A stretch of 64,000 nt of DNA from Hamadaea tsunoensis DSM 44101 (GCF_000428945.1 NZ_AUAX01000002.1:124001-188000); one strand, 5' to 3'; positions 16,064-24,360 are shown, counted from the first letter of the stretch. Translations and numbers: made by a program. Notes: generated by a model not told the origin, from the sequence alone.

Positions 16064-17914
16064 ATGTCCGAGTTCCATGCGCCGACCGGGTTCAGCCCCG
16101 AGGATGTCCCGCTGGCGTACGAGGAGCTTCCTCATGCCCAGTTGCTGGATCTCGTGTATGACGCGGTGGTCGCGTTCAGCAGCTTCCCGCCTACCGTGAT
16201 CGGCATCCACGCGCCGCCGGGTCATCACGGCACATCACTGTTGTATCGCCTGCGTCATCGCCTCGACCCGGAGAGTCCATTCGAACCCGCCACTCACCAC
16301 CTCGTCGCGTACGAGCCTGTCAGCCCGATGAAGCGGTGGGCACAGGGCGGACAGGTCCGTACCCGGCTCACGAGATTCTGGTTATGGCGTCAGTCGCATC
16401 GCCCATTCCTCAATTCGCACGAACTGCCGTACAGGATGGAGCCGCTCACGGGTCGTGAGTCGGCGGCGGCAGTGACGATGATGCTGGATCCGTCGACCTA
16501 CGAGACGCCGGAGCATCTCTGGGACGGATTGACCACGGAAATCGTCGAAGGAGTCGTCCGCCGGCTCCCCGGCGGGCAGGTGCAACGGCTACGGTTCGAC
16601 CTCAACCGGCATCGCATCGACCCGCTCGCGCTGCGGCGCCGGATCCTGGCCAGCTTCCTTCCGCGTACGCTCATGGGCGCGCTGGCCTTGTGCACGGCTG
16701 TCGCACTGATCGTCATCGGCGTCGTCACCGCCAGCATGACGGCGATTCGCACCGTCAACCTGTCCACTCTCCTCGGACCCACGGCGGTCATCGTCCTGGC
16801 GGTCCTGGGATTCCTCGGCCGTTCCGCGATATCACAAGCAGGTACGCTGGGAACCTGGCTCCTCTCGCAACGCGACGGAGTCCTCGGCCCAGGAATCCGC
16901 CGACGCGACGCGACGATGCCGGCCGGGCGGGCGGAACGCCTCGAAGACGAAGTCGGCCCGCTGCTGAGTCTCGCCACCCGCGACTCATCCGTGATCATCT
17001 TCCTGCGCGGCCTCGACCGCTGCCGGCCCGAGATCGTCGCCGCGACGCTGGACTTCGTCCACGTCTTCATGAACGGCGCGCTGCCGCCATGCACCTTCGT
17101 GCTGGCCTACGACGCCCCGACCGTAGCCGCCCAGCTCGAAACCATCCACACCGGCCTGCGCGAACGAGCGCTCGCCGAGCCGCTGTCCTACGGCCACCTG
17201 CGCCACAACGGATGGGCCATCCTCGAGGACTACATCGACCTGCCCGTCCGCATCCCCAGCCTGCACGGCCGAGCCGCGGCAGACCACCTCTCCCCCTGGC
17301 TGCGCCGGCCCGGCACGAGGTCCGCGGACACGTCGCCCTACGACGTACCGCAGCCACGTCCAGGCGCCACGTCACGCCCACAACCGGAGCCCGAGAGCGA
17401 TCCCTATGATGGCCCGGCGCCGCGATCGTTCGCACAACCAGAGCTCCTCACCGACGTGCCCGAACAGCCCTGGTCGCGGATCGAGGACCTGGAAAGCGTA
17501 CGCACGGCGATGAGCCTGGCCGTCCAGGCGATACCGGATCTGTCGCCGCAACGGATCGGTGTCTTCATCAACGTCTGGCGCTTCTACGTACTACTGCAGT
17601 ACCAGCGCGGGCAGCTGTCCTTCGCTCTTGACGAGGTCGTCAAGCGCGGATGCGAGACCGCCCGGTACGCCGCCATCCTCGTAGGGTGGGCGCCGATTCT
17701 CGCCGGCCTGTCCCGACCTGCGGTGGGCAACGGTTCCGAGCTGCATCTGACCCGACTGCTTGCCGCGGCCGGGGACGACCATGCCTGGCAGACGGCCACG
17801 ACGGAGACGGGCCTCGATCCGCGCGACCCCGCCGCGGCCGCACTACGCGAACTCCTCCGCCAGCCCGACGGCGACGACACGATCCTCGCCGACCTCATCC
17901 GCCAATATCTCTGA
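16064..17914 (+). CDS. KAP-like P-loop NTPase with membrane insertion, degenerate active site
   Basis: 616 residues; ATG 16064 behind AGGGAG. KAP family (PF07693) features are an LDRC element with an xPEIV tail near residue 320 (FLRGLDRCRPEIV), FVLAYDAPTVAAQLE, and two adjacent membrane helices inserted at about residues 205-260. The Walker A region reads GIHAPPGHHGTSLL: the Lys is missing and Gly spacing is broken. The Walker B Asp pair is replaced by RG. So the fold is kept but ATP hydrolysis is doubtful. The C-terminal half has a Pro-rich linker and a helical domain. KAP NTPases are linked to membrane signalling and phage exclusion (PifA). The next gene, a zinc-protease-like protein, may work with it. 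Confidence 0.75.
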   Translation: MSEFHAPTGFSPEDVPLAYEELPHAQLLDLVYDAVVAFSSFPPTVIGIHAPPGHHGTSLLYRLRHRLDPESPFEPATHHLVAYEPVSPMKRWAQGGQVRTRLTRFWLWRQSHRPFLNSHELPYRMEPLTGRESAAAVTMMLDPSTYETPEHLWDGLTTEIVEGVVRRLPGGQVQRLRFDLNRHRIDPLALRRRILASFLPRTLMGALALCTAVALIVIGVVTASMTAIRTVNLSTLLGPTAVIVLAVLGFLGRSAISQAGTLGTWLLSQRDGVLGPGIRRRDATMPAGRAERLEDEVGPLLSLATRDSSVIIFLRGLDRCRPEIVAATLDFVHVFMNGALPPCTFVLAYDAPTVAAQLETIHTGLRERALAEPLSYGHLRHNGWAILEDYIDLPVRIPSLHGRAAADHLSPWLRRPGTRSADTSPYDVPQPRPGATSRPQPEPESDPYDGPAPRSFAQPELLTDVPEQPWSRIEDLESVRTAMSLAVQAIPDLSPQRIGVFINVWRFYVLLQYQRGQLSFALDEVVKRGCETARYAAILVGWAPILAGLSRPAVGNGSELHLTRLLAAAGDDHAWQTATTETGLDPRDPAAAALRELLRQPDGDDTILADLIRQYL

Positions 17915-17985
17915 CGCCGCCGAGCCGACCACATGGGACGTGACAGTCGCAGCACGGTCGGCCATCCGTACAGCACGAGGACGCT

Positions 17986-18486
17986 TTGACACGCTTACAA
18001 CAGGCGGCATATGACGCCCAGCTGGCGGCCGGACTGCCGATCAGCCCGCTGGCGACGGCGATCCTGGCGTTGGACGCCCGCCTGATCACTGTCGAGCACT
18101 GCGCCAGCTACATAGACACGATTCAGCAGATGCCATGGTTCCGGGCTGCGTTCCCGGCACACAGCGTGCTGCTGCACATCATCGGCGGACGCGGGATCAG
18201 CCATGCCGACGCGCGGCGCAGCCAGATCAAGGTCGGAGCCACCGACCGACAGTCCCCCGCCCGATGCGAGCATGCGTGTCTGCACGAGCTGGCCCATATC
18301 GTCAGTAGCGACTACGCGGATGACGGAGTCCTGCGCGAGCCGAAACTCGGCCGCGCCAGCAGCAAAGGCCACCACGAGGCGTGGCGCGTCAACTTCGTCT
18401 TCATCGTGAGAATGGTTCTGGGTGGGCAGGCCGCGGCCCGGCTACGGCGGGAGTTCAACCAATGGGGCCTGCCGACGCGGAAGTGA
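17986..18486 (+). CDS. Small zinc metallopeptidase-like protein (HELAH)
   Basis: 166 residues. TTG 17986 is chosen because GAGGA lies six bases upstream and no other start is in reach. The zinc motif is CLHELAHIV, with SSKGHHEAWRVNF downstream, resembling actinobacterial metallohydrolases of the TIGR04338 type. No signal peptide. It starts 72 bases after the KAP-like gene on the same strand. Its substrate is unknown, and pairing with the KAP protein is inferred from position only. Confidence 0.7.
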   Translation: MTRLQQAAYDAQLAAGLPISPLATAILALDARLITVEHCASYIDTIQQMPWFRAAFPAHSVLLHIIGGRGISHADARRSQIKVGATDRQSPARCEHACLHELAHIVSSDYADDGVLREPKLGRASSKGHHEAWRVNFVFIVRMVLGGQAAARLRREFNQWGLPTRK

Positions 18487-18490
18487 GCCG

Positions 18491-18985
18491 TCAGTTCCGC
18501 GCGATTCCTGGCGGCTTCAGGTGCCCCTGCGAGGCCAGGTGCATGAAGAGAGCCCGGTTGTACGCGTTCATTTCAGGCAGTTCGAGCGGGTCGTAGAACC
18601 CGAGATCCGTCGTCTCGGGGTCAGACGTGTCGAGCTCCCCCGACCACGACTCCGCGCGGTAGGTCAACGAGATCACATGGCACTGGTCGCCGTTGGGGTA
18701 GACCAGGAGGCATTCTGGGCCCGATCGTGCCGAGAGCAGGGTCAGCTCTCCGGCGACGAGGCCGGTTTCCTCACGAAGCTCTCGACGGGCCGCGTCCTCG
18801 AGACGCTCGCCCGGCTCCACGGCACCGCCGGGAATGCACCAAGTCCGGTCATCGAGGCGCTCCTGGAGCAGGATCCGCTGCCGGTCATCCCAGACGAGCA
18901 CACCGGCGGCGGCGACCACCAGCGGCTCCTTGCCGACCAGTGCTCGCATACGCTGTGCATAGGACTGCGTACCGTCGTCATCCAT
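18491..18985 (-). CDS. NUDIX hydrolase
   Basis: 164 residues from ATG 18985, which has TATCCT six bases upstream and no ribosome binding site (leaderless pattern). The NUDIX box is complete: [14 protein letters not shown] followed by RELREETGL. It hydrolyses a nucleoside-diphosphate-linked compound; the exact substrate cannot be told. It ends 5 bases from the convergent metallopeptidase gene. Confidence 0.9.
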   Translation of the reverse strand: MDDDGTQSYAQRMRALVGKEPLVVAAAGVLVWDDRQRILLQERLDDRTWCIPGGAVEPGERLEDAARRELREETGLVAGELTLLSARSGPECLLVYPNGDQCHVISLTYRAESWSGELDTSDPETTDLGFYDPLELPEMNAYNRALFMHLASQGHLKPPGIARN

Positions 18986-19057
18986 GATCGCAGGATAGGC
19001 GAGCGGGAGAGGCTCAGGTCCAAACAGCACATGGCTTCCACTTGCGACACTGTGCGC

Positions 19058-19372
19058 ATGGGACGGTTCCTCGCCAAGACGCTCCTGTTCCTCGCGGCCG
19101 GCGCCGCAGGGGTTCTGCTGTCGATCTGGCTCTTCCGGGTCTTCAGGGATCCACGCCCCGGGATCGCGATCACCGCCATCTGGGTGCTGTTGTACGTCAG
19201 GCTCCTCTGGCGGCAGATCCCCGCCGACGTACGGAACGAGGATCCCGACGTGCCGTTCTTCGAATCACGCAGTGCCCGGCGGGAGCGGCACTGGGCCGAG
19301 ATCGAGGCGCGAGCCGAGGAGTGGCACCGCAACCGCCGCCATCGTGCTCGGGAGGCCCGCCGCCGCAAGTGA
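19058..19372 (+). CDS. Small membrane protein of unknown function
   Basis: 104 residues from ATG 19058; ATG 19031 is an in-frame alternative. Two hydrophobic helices ([17 protein letters not shown] and [16 protein letters not shown]) are followed by a highly charged Arg/Glu-rich tail probably in the cytoplasm. No family recognised. Confidence 0.6.
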   Translation: MGRFLAKTLLFLAAGAAGVLLSIWLFRVFRDPRPGIAITAIWVLLYVRLLWRQIPADVRNEDPDVPFFESRSARRERHWAEIEARAEEWHRNRRHRAREARRRK

Positions 19373-19426
19373 CGCACGTGGTACGCCGAGGCTGACTCGT
19401 CGACGATCGTCGACTGAATCGTCCGA

Positions 19427-20062
19427 TCACCCCTTCGAGCGCACTATGGGCTCCGCGAGACTGAGCCGATCGGCCGGGTTCGCCGAGAGCCAGGTCTCTG
19501 CCCGCTGCCTTTCCACTCGTGGTAGCCGTATCCAGCCGCCACTCGCCTGACGTGGGTACTGCGGGAAACTCGCCAGCCTGGAAACGGAGGCGATCAGGCC
19601 GCACACGACGAGCACAAGGATCACAGCGGCCAGCGAAAGAAGGGAATCCGGCCAGGTCGACGGCCCGAAAACACCGATCGCGCAGGCCGCGATCACGGTC
19701 AACGGCAGCAACACCCAGCAGTTGAACGCGAGCAGGCGGCTGGCCAGCACGATACGGGTGCGGACGTCCCCGCCGACCAGGACCGTGACGCGGGATGCAC
19801 GTCCAGGCCAGTGCCCGGCCGCGAACACGGTGACAAGCGCGGACCCCTCGACTGCCCCGTGTATGGGTACCGAGGCGAAGTCCAGATCGTTGCGCGCGGT
19901 CGGCGAGACGAGAACGTCGACGAGGTCCGCTCCGGTAGCCGAGTCTTGGCGGCGTGGTGTGTTGGACACCGATGTCTGCCCTTTCCTGCGTTGTGCCTCA
20001 ACGTCCTGCGGAATGCGGGCGCTGAGACGCGGACTTAACGCGTTGCGGGAACGGTGCTTCAT
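19427..20062 (-). CDS. Putative membrane protein of unknown function
   Basis: 211 residues from ATG 20062 (MKHRSRNALS). The frame is open further upstream to 20206, but that part overlaps the coding region of the divergent gene. Two closely spaced membrane helices lie at about residues 125-180. They are flanked by a soluble domain before and a short basic tail after, ending in SLAEPIVRSKG. No family recognised and no strong ribosome binding site, so both start and function are uncertain. Confidence 0.5.
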   Translation of the reverse strand: MKHRSRNALSPRLSARIPQDVEAQRRKGQTSVSNTPRRQDSATGADLVDVLVSPTARNDLDFASVPIHGAVEGSALVTVFAAGHWPGRASRVTVLVGGDVRTRIVLASRLLAFNCWVLLPLTVIAACAIGVFGPSTWPDSLLSLAAVILVLVVCGLIASVSRLASFPQYPRQASGGWIRLPRVERQRAETWLSANPADRLSLAEPIVRSKG

Positions 20063-20072
20063 CGCATAGCTT
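20043..20072 (+). promoter_or_regulatory. Promoter TTGCGG-N18-TAGCTT
   Basis: TTGCGG (20043-20048) and TAGCTT (20067-20072) with 18 bases between, upstream of GTG 20094. It could also drive the RNA elements that follow that gene. Confidence 0.5.
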
Positions 20073-20093
20073 ACGGCGGTTGAAAGGGGAACG

Positions 20094-20825
20094 GTGCCCA
20101 AGCTGAACCAGATCATCGCCGTCGAAAAGGGTGTCAAGAGCCGGTCGCTGCAGGAGCTGACCGACGCGCACCGCGACGTGCAGAAGCCCGCGCTGCTGTC
20201 CGGCATCGCGCGGACGTATCAGGCCAAGGACGAGGAAGGCGAGCAGTTGCCGCCCGAGTCCACGAAGGTCCAGATCCGTACCGAGGAAGTGCTGCGGGGC
20301 GTGGCGGTCACGCTGACCCGGCTGTTCGACGTGACCGCGACCAAGGACGCGACGAACTGCGTCGCGCGCGCGGACGTCGTCGTGGACGACGACACGCTGC
20401 TGTCCGATGTGCCGGTCAGCTACCTGCTGTTCCTGGAGAAGCAGCTGACCGACCTGCACACGTTCGTCAAGAAGCTGCCGATCCTGGACGCGGCCGAGTC
20501 GTGGCAGTACAACGACTCCGCGGACAGCTGGTCGACCGAGCCGGTGCGTACGCTGCGGACGAAGAAGGTTCCGCGTAACCACGTCAAGGCCGAGGCGACC
20601 GAGAAGCATCCGGCGCAGGTCGAGGTGTACTACGAGGATGTCACGATCGGGTACTGGACGACCGTGAAGTTCTCCGGTGCGCTGCCGGCCAAGCGGGTCT
20701 CCGAGCTGCTGGAGCGTGTCGAGAAGCTGCAGAGCGCGGTGAAGTTCGCCCGCGAGGAGGCGAACGGCACGCAGGCGGTCGACCGCAAGGTCGGCGACAA
20801 GGTCTTCGGCTACCTGTTCCGATGA
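20094..20825 (+). CDS. Conserved actinobacterial protein of unknown function upstream of Y RNA-like elements
   Basis: 243 residues; GTG 20094 with AAAGGGGAAC upstream. Soluble, no signal peptide. The N-terminal LNQIIAVEKGVKSR block and the central YEDVTIGYWTTVKF look strongly conserved, and I recall this protein type from actinobacteria as an uncharacterised family. Codon use is slightly less extreme than its neighbours. It is followed after 10 bases by a hairpin and then by two tRNA-mimic RNAs and a terminator, so it may share a transcript with them. It has no TROVE fold and is not Ro/Rsr. Confidence 0.75.
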   Translation: MPKLNQIIAVEKGVKSRSLQELTDAHRDVQKPALLSGIARTYQAKDEEGEQLPPESTKVQIRTEEVLRGVAVTLTRLFDVTATKDATNCVARADVVVDDDTLLSDVPVSYLLFLEKQLTDLHTFVKKLPILDAAESWQYNDSADSWSTEPVRTLRTKKVPRNHVKAEATEKHPAQVEVYYEDVTIGYWTTVKFSGALPAKRVSELLERVEKLQSAVKFAREEANGTQAVDRKVGDKVFGYLFR

Positions 20826-20835
20826 CCCACAGACT

Positions 20836-20860
20836 CCCTCGCAACACGCAAGCGCGAGGG
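20836..20860 (+). other. Stem-loop after the 20094-20825 gene
   Basis: Perfect 7-bp arms CCCTCGC (20836-20842) and GCGAGGG (20854-20860) with an 11-base loop, starting 10 bases after the stop codon. No U-tract. It may be a weak terminator or a processing boundary before the RNA elements downstream. Confidence 0.45.
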
Positions 20861-20884
20861 TGCGCATGAGCGCAAGCTGAAGCT

Positions 20885-21001
20885 GAGGCTCAAGCTGACC
20901 AACCGCGGCCACAGTGCGGGTTCGAGCCCCGCCCCCCGCATTTCCTGTGGGGGTAGCCCAACTGGCAGAGGCAACCGCGGATCAAGTTCAGACTCTTGCT
21001 C
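20885..21001 (+). ncRNA. Permuted tRNA-like RNA A (bacterial Y RNA / YrlA-like)
   Basis: The order of parts is that of a tRNA opened at the anticodon loop. T-arm GCGGG-TTCGAGC-CCCGC (20916-20932), acceptor 3' strand CCCCCGC (20933-20939), A plus 6 bases, acceptor 5' strand GTGGGGG (20947-20953, one G-U), TA, then D-arm GCC...TGG...GGC (20956-20972). The outer strands CCGCGG (20903-20908) and CCGCGG (20975-20980) pair as an anticodon-stem equivalent. They extend through an internal loop into CTGA/TCAG, CAAG/CTTG and GAG/CTC helices with 3-base bulges on opposite strands. YrlA-type Y RNAs have exactly such a closed tRNA-like module on a Ro-binding stem. Outer ends are approximate. Confidence 0.6.
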
Positions 21002-21040
21002 CAGACTCAGCATTCGCCATTGATCGCCGGATCGACCGCC

Positions 21041-21143
21041 GGCGGGCATCAGCACCAGGTTGCGGGTTCAACTCCCGTCCGCCGCTCTTCATGCGGCGGT
21101 GGCTCAACGGCAGAGCATGGTGCCCTCAGCCCGACCCGCCAGC
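21041..21143 (+). ncRNA. Permuted tRNA-like RNA B (bacterial Y RNA / YrlA-like)
   Basis: Same architecture as RNA A. Stem strand CACCA (21053-21057), GGTT, T-arm GCGGG-TTCAACT-CCCGT (21062-21078), acceptor 3' strand CCGCCGC (21079-21085), T plus 6 bases, acceptor 5' strand GCGGCGG (21093-21099, perfect 7 bp), TG, D-arm GCTC-AACGGCA-GAGC (21102-21116), A, then TGGTG (21118-21122) pairing with CACCA. The outer helix gains a sixth pair and continues after an internal loop as CGGGC/GCCCG (or the alternative GGCGGG/CCCGCC). The anticodon-loop region has no U33, so a decoding tRNA is unlikely. Ends are approximate. Confidence 0.62.
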
Positions 21144-21180
21144 TTAAACGCCATCGGCGAGTGCAATTCAGTGGCACACC

Positions 21181-21212
21181 GAGGCCCGGGACAGGACATG
21201 TTCCCGGGCCTC
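21181..21212 (+). terminator. Strong stem-loop terminator after the RNA elements
   Basis: Perfect 11-bp arms GAGGCCCGGGA (21181-21191) and TCCCGGGCCTC (21202-21212) with a 10-base loop. This GC-rich form without long U-tract is typical downstream of actinobacterial tRNA genes and supports a stable-RNA transcript ending here. Confidence 0.75.
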
Positions 21213-21288
21213 ACCAATTCTTCGCGCGCCCCCACTCCGTTTCGGGGCGAAACATCGATGAGTGGCGCCGGCGTGGGACGCTGTGCGC

Positions 21289-21999
21289 ATGGCGCGATGG
21301 CGGACGGCCACCCTGGCGATGCTGGTGCTCCTCGCCGGCTGCTCCTTCGGCGACGACGGCTTCGAACACCGGTACGCGGCGCCGGGAACAGGCTGTGGCG
21401 ACCTGGCCGATTCCGACAGCGGCAAGTCCGACATCTGGTCGCGTTCCAGTGGGGTTCTGGTCAGCTGCGCGAAGGACCACAGCGTCCTCGCACCTCCGAA
21501 AATGCCCGGCGCGCGGGTCTACTGGACGGAGTCCGATGTGGATTACATCGATCCGCCCGACTTGAAGAAGCACGGCTACGCCGGCACCGCGATCGAGGTG
21601 ACCGCCGAGGTGCTGACGGGCGGTCCGGAGGCACGCGGCGGCATCGTCGTCGACCCTGTCCCGGCCTTGCAGCAGTATGACGCCGACCTTCCGGTCTTCT
21701 TCTTCGCCGTCGACTCCGCCGGGCGCTGGTTCATCGACCGTCACGACCACAGCGCGCAGTTCGCCGCCGATGTGGCGTCCGGCGCCGTCGCTCCCGGCCC
21801 GCACCGGATACGCGTACGCACCGATGCGTCGAAGTCGACCTCGGTCTTCGCCGTGGACGGGACCGACGTCGCGACGCAGATCCTGCCACCGGCCAAGTGG
21901 TACACGGTCGGGGTGGGGGTCGCGTGCTCGCGTACGGAGTTGAACGAGGAGTCGTGCACGGCGTCGATGAAGGACTACCAGAGCGTCTGGTGGAAGTAG
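21289..21999 (+). CDS. Secreted lipoprotein of unknown function
   Basis: 236 residues. ATG 21289 gives a short basic N-terminus, a hydrophobic stretch and a lipobox LLAGC with Cys at about residue 18. The mature part is soluble, with paired Cys and a beta-rich composition. One segment (FFFAVDSAGRWFIDRHDH) resembles concanavalin-like extracellular domains of actinomycete lipoproteins, but I do not recognise a named family. It is separated from the RNA elements by a terminator and ends in another terminator. Confidence 0.8.
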   Translation: MARWRTATLAMLVLLAGCSFGDDGFEHRYAAPGTGCGDLADSDSGKSDIWSRSSGVLVSCAKDHSVLAPPKMPGARVYWTESDVDYIDPPDLKKHGYAGTAIEVTAEVLTGGPEARGGIVVDPVPALQQYDADLPVFFFAVDSAGRWFIDRHDHSAQFAADVASGAVAPGPHRIRVRTDASKSTSVFAVDGTDVATQILPPAKWYTVGVGVACSRTELNEESCTASMKDYQSVWWK

Positions 22000-22000
22000 A

Positions 22001-22039
22001 ACGTACGCCACGGCCGACGAATCGGGCCGTGGCGTACGT
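22001..22039. terminator. Bidirectional terminator
   Basis: Perfect 15-bp arms ACGTACGCCACGGCC (22001-22015) and GGCCGTGGCGTACGT (22025-22039) with a 9-base loop, between the convergent lipoprotein and MFS genes. Confidence 0.85.
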
Positions 22040-22053
22040 GTCGCGCAGGAATC

Positions 22054-23469
22054 TCAGTGCGACGATCCGATCAGGTCCGCCGCGGTTGCCGGCTCGACGA
22101 CGGTCGGCCCGGCCAACGACGGCCGCGGCCGCAGCCCGATCCAGACGAGGACGACGCTGGCCAGCGTGACCACGACGTTCACGCTCAGCGCCAGCCGCAT
22201 CCCGTGCAGTGCCAGGGTCTGCGTGGCGGCGACCGCGCTGAGGATCGGGATCCCGATGGTGATCGCGACCTGCTGCGTCATCGACGCGAGACCCGTCGCC
22301 AGCCCCTGTTCGTGGTCCGGCAGCCCGGACGTCGCCGTCACCGTGTACGCGACCAGCGAGGTCACGTGCCCGAAGAAGCCGATGAACAGGGCCGGAAGCA
22401 GGATCGCCAGGCCGACGCGCTCGGTACCGAGCAGGACCAGCGGCAGCGTCATCACACCCTGGACCGCCATGCCGGCGGCGAGGACCTTGCGGTTGCCGTA
22501 CCTGCCGAGGAAGCGGCCGGCGATGATCCCGGCGGGCACGGAGGCGAGCCCCGGTACGCCGAACACCAGCCCGGTCACGAGCGGCGAGAAACCGAGGGTG
22601 TTCTGCAGGTACAACGTGACGAGGAAGATCATCGCGGTTTCCATCGTGGACACGATGAGCCCGGCGTAGTTGCCCCATTTGACGGTGGGCCGGGTGAGGA
22701 TGCGTACCGGGGCCAGGGGTGCGGGTGCGCGCAGCTCGATCCGCCAGAACGCGGCCAGCAGCAGCGCCCCTACCACCCCGGCGACGATGTTCTTCTCGAT
22801 GATCGCGTAGATCACCGCGAGCAGGCCGCCGGTGACGGTGACCGCGCCCGGGAGGTCGAGCCGGACCCGGTCGGGTGAGCGGCCTTCGGCGATGACGAAC
22901 GGGGTGACGATCAGGACGATCAGCGCCACGGGCACGTTGATGAAGAACGCGGACCGCCAGCCGAGCAGGCTGACGAGCGTACCGCCGACAAGTGCGCCCA
23001 CGGTGAACCCGCCGGCCAGCAGCGCGCCGTTGAGGCCGAGGACCCTGGCTCGCAGGGAGCCTTCGCTGAAGGTCGTGGTCAGCAGCGAGAGTGATGCGGG
23101 CATGGCCATGGCGGTCGCGAAGCCCTGCAGTACGCGGGCGGTGAGCAGCATCTGCGGGTTGGTGGCGAAGCCGCCGAGCAGGGACGCGCCGACGAGCAGG
23201 AGCATGCCGCCGAGGAAGATCTTGCGCCGGCCGAAGAGGTCGGCGGTGCGTCCGAACAGGAGCGCGAAGCCGGCGGCGGGCAGGGCGTAGGCGGAGGCGA
23301 TCCACGGCAGGCCGGTGACGCCGAGCCCGACGCCTTCGCCCACCCTGGGCAGGGCGACGTTGAGGATGGAGAAGTCGACGGACATGGTGAATCCGGCGCC
23401 GAGCAGCACGAACAGGATCATCCGCTGCCGGCCGGTCATGCGTTGCGAGGGCGTGCTGTCACTGGACAC
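22054..23469 (-). CDS. MFS drug-efflux transporter (DHA2/14-helix type)
   Basis: 471 residues. GTG 23469 with AAGGAAGT upstream. Hydrophobic profile of 14 helices, motif A as GRTADLFGRRK between helices 2 and 3, and a Gly-rich antiporter motif C region (NGALLAGGFTVGALVGG). Asp in TMSVDFSILNVALP of helix 1 is typical of DHA2 exporters. It exports hydrophobic compounds using the proton gradient. Behind the SRPBCC-ArsR pair on the same strand, separated by a stem-loop, so it may be expressed by read-through. Confidence 0.92.
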   Translation of the reverse strand: MSSDSTPSQRMTGRQRMILFVLLGAGFTMSVDFSILNVALPRVGEGVGLGVTGLPWIASAYALPAAGFALLFGRTADLFGRRKIFLGGMLLLVGASLLGGFATNPQMLLTARVLQGFATAMAMPASLSLLTTTFSEGSLRARVLGLNGALLAGGFTVGALVGGTLVSLLGWRSAFFINVPVALIVLIVTPFVIAEGRSPDRVRLDLPGAVTVTGGLLAVIYAIIEKNIVAGVVGALLLAAFWRIELRAPAPLAPVRILTRPTVKWGNYAGLIVSTMETAMIFLVTLYLQNTLGFSPLVTGLVFGVPGLASVPAGIIAGRFLGRYGNRKVLAAGMAVQGVMTLPLVLLGTERVGLAILLPALFIGFFGHVTSLVAYTVTATSGLPDHEQGLATGLASMTQQVAITIGIPILSAVAATQTLALHGMRLALSVNVVVTLASVVLVWIGLRPRPSLAGPTVVEPATAADLIGSSH

Positions 23470-23503
23470 GGTGCATTACTTCCTTCGAAGGGCGTGACGA
23501 AGC

Positions 23504-23537
23504 GGGGTGCCACGGACACGTGCGTCCGTGACACCCC
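23504..23537 (-). terminator. Stem-loop between ArsR and MFS genes
   Basis: 14-base arms (23504-23517 and 23524-23537) with one mismatch and a 6-base loop, in the gap after the ArsR stop and 34 bases before the MFS start. Either a terminator or an attenuator for the pump gene. Confidence 0.65.
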
Positions 23538-23557
23538 AGCGGAGAAAGGGCGGTGTT

Positions 23558-23902
23558 TTAGCGAGAGTCGCGTTCGGCCGCTTCGGCGATGCGCTTGACC
23601 GCGGCCAGGCGCCGGTCCCATTCGGTCGCCAGCGCCGTCATCCATCGGGCGGTCGCGTTCAACGCGTCGGGCCGCACGGCGTAGAGCACCTCCCGGCCTG
23701 ACTTGCGGGAGGTGGCCAGCCCCGCGGCCTCGAGGACCGCGAGGTGCTTCACGATCGCCTGCCGCGACACCGGCACCTGCTCGGCGAGAGTCGTCGCGGT
23801 CACCTCGCCGTGGGTGGCGAGGAGGTCGAGCAGGTGCCGGCGGGTCGGGTCGGCCAGCGCGCCGATGACCCCGTCGACGGTGTCGCGAATGTCGTCGGTC
23901 AC
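23558..23902 (-). CDS. ArsR-family transcriptional regulator
   Basis: 114 residues from GTG 23902. Winged HTH with TLAEQVPVSRQAIVKHLAVL as recognition helix; no metal-binding Cys. This type (SdpR-like) usually pairs with an AHSA1/SRPBCC gene, which here ends 5 bases upstream. It probably autoregulates through the repeats at 24361-24417. Confidence 0.9.
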   Translation of the reverse strand: MTDDIRDTVDGVIGALADPTRRHLLDLLATHGEVTATTLAEQVPVSRQAIVKHLAVLEAAGLATSRKSGREVLYAVRPDALNATARWMTALATEWDRRLAAVKRIAEAAERDSR

Positions 23903-23907
23903 GACGA

Positions 23908-24333
23908 CTATTGTTCGGCGCGCTTGGTGAACCCGTCGAGGACTTCGACCCAGCCGCCGGAGTTGTCCTTGTGCGCCTGGGCGCCCGCGCCCGCCGGCAG
24001 CGCGGTGAAGCCGCTCTCCACGACCCGCAGACGCGTACTGCGCTCGCCCTCCGGGATCAGGGTGAACTCGATCAGCGTCGTGTTGTCGTCGGTCAGCGGC
24101 TGCCCCGCGAACGCGCTGGCCCATCGGTACGCCACGTAGGTCTGCGGCCGCACCTTCTCCACGAGTACCGGGAAGTCGCCGTACTGCGCGTTGCTCGCCA
24201 CCGTGGACTCCCCCTCGACGGCGACGCCGCCGGGCTTGTCGGCGACCCAGAAGCCCGGTTCGGTCACCAGTGACCAGACCCGTTCCAGGGATGCCTGGAT
24301 CAGGGTCTCGCGTTCGATCCGGTCCTCGCTCAT
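23908..24333 (-). CDS. SRPBCC/AHSA1 domain protein
   Basis: 141 residues, ATG 24333 with GAGGAG upstream. RETLIQASLERVWSLVTEP is the canonical AHSA1-type N-terminus and GGWVEVLDGF the C-terminal helix. It forms a hydrophobic-ligand cavity; ligand unknown. First gene of the operon with ArsR, probably followed by the MFS pump. The set resembles a sense-and-export module. Confidence 0.9.
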   Translation of the reverse strand: MSEDRIERETLIQASLERVWSLVTEPGFWVADKPGGVAVEGESTVASNAQYGDFPVLVEKVRPQTYVAYRWASAFAGQPLTDDNTTLIEFTLIPEGERSTRLRVVESGFTALPAGAGAQAHKDNSGGWVEVLDGFTKRAEQ

Positions 24334-24360
24334 CGGTTGCTCCTCACCTCACGAAACTTC

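Noticed and set aside
20860-21180. Ordinary tRNA genes in this stretch
   Set aside because: Read in normal order, the 5' and 3' acceptor strands of a unit do not pair and anticodon loops lack U33; the permuted reading pairs fully.
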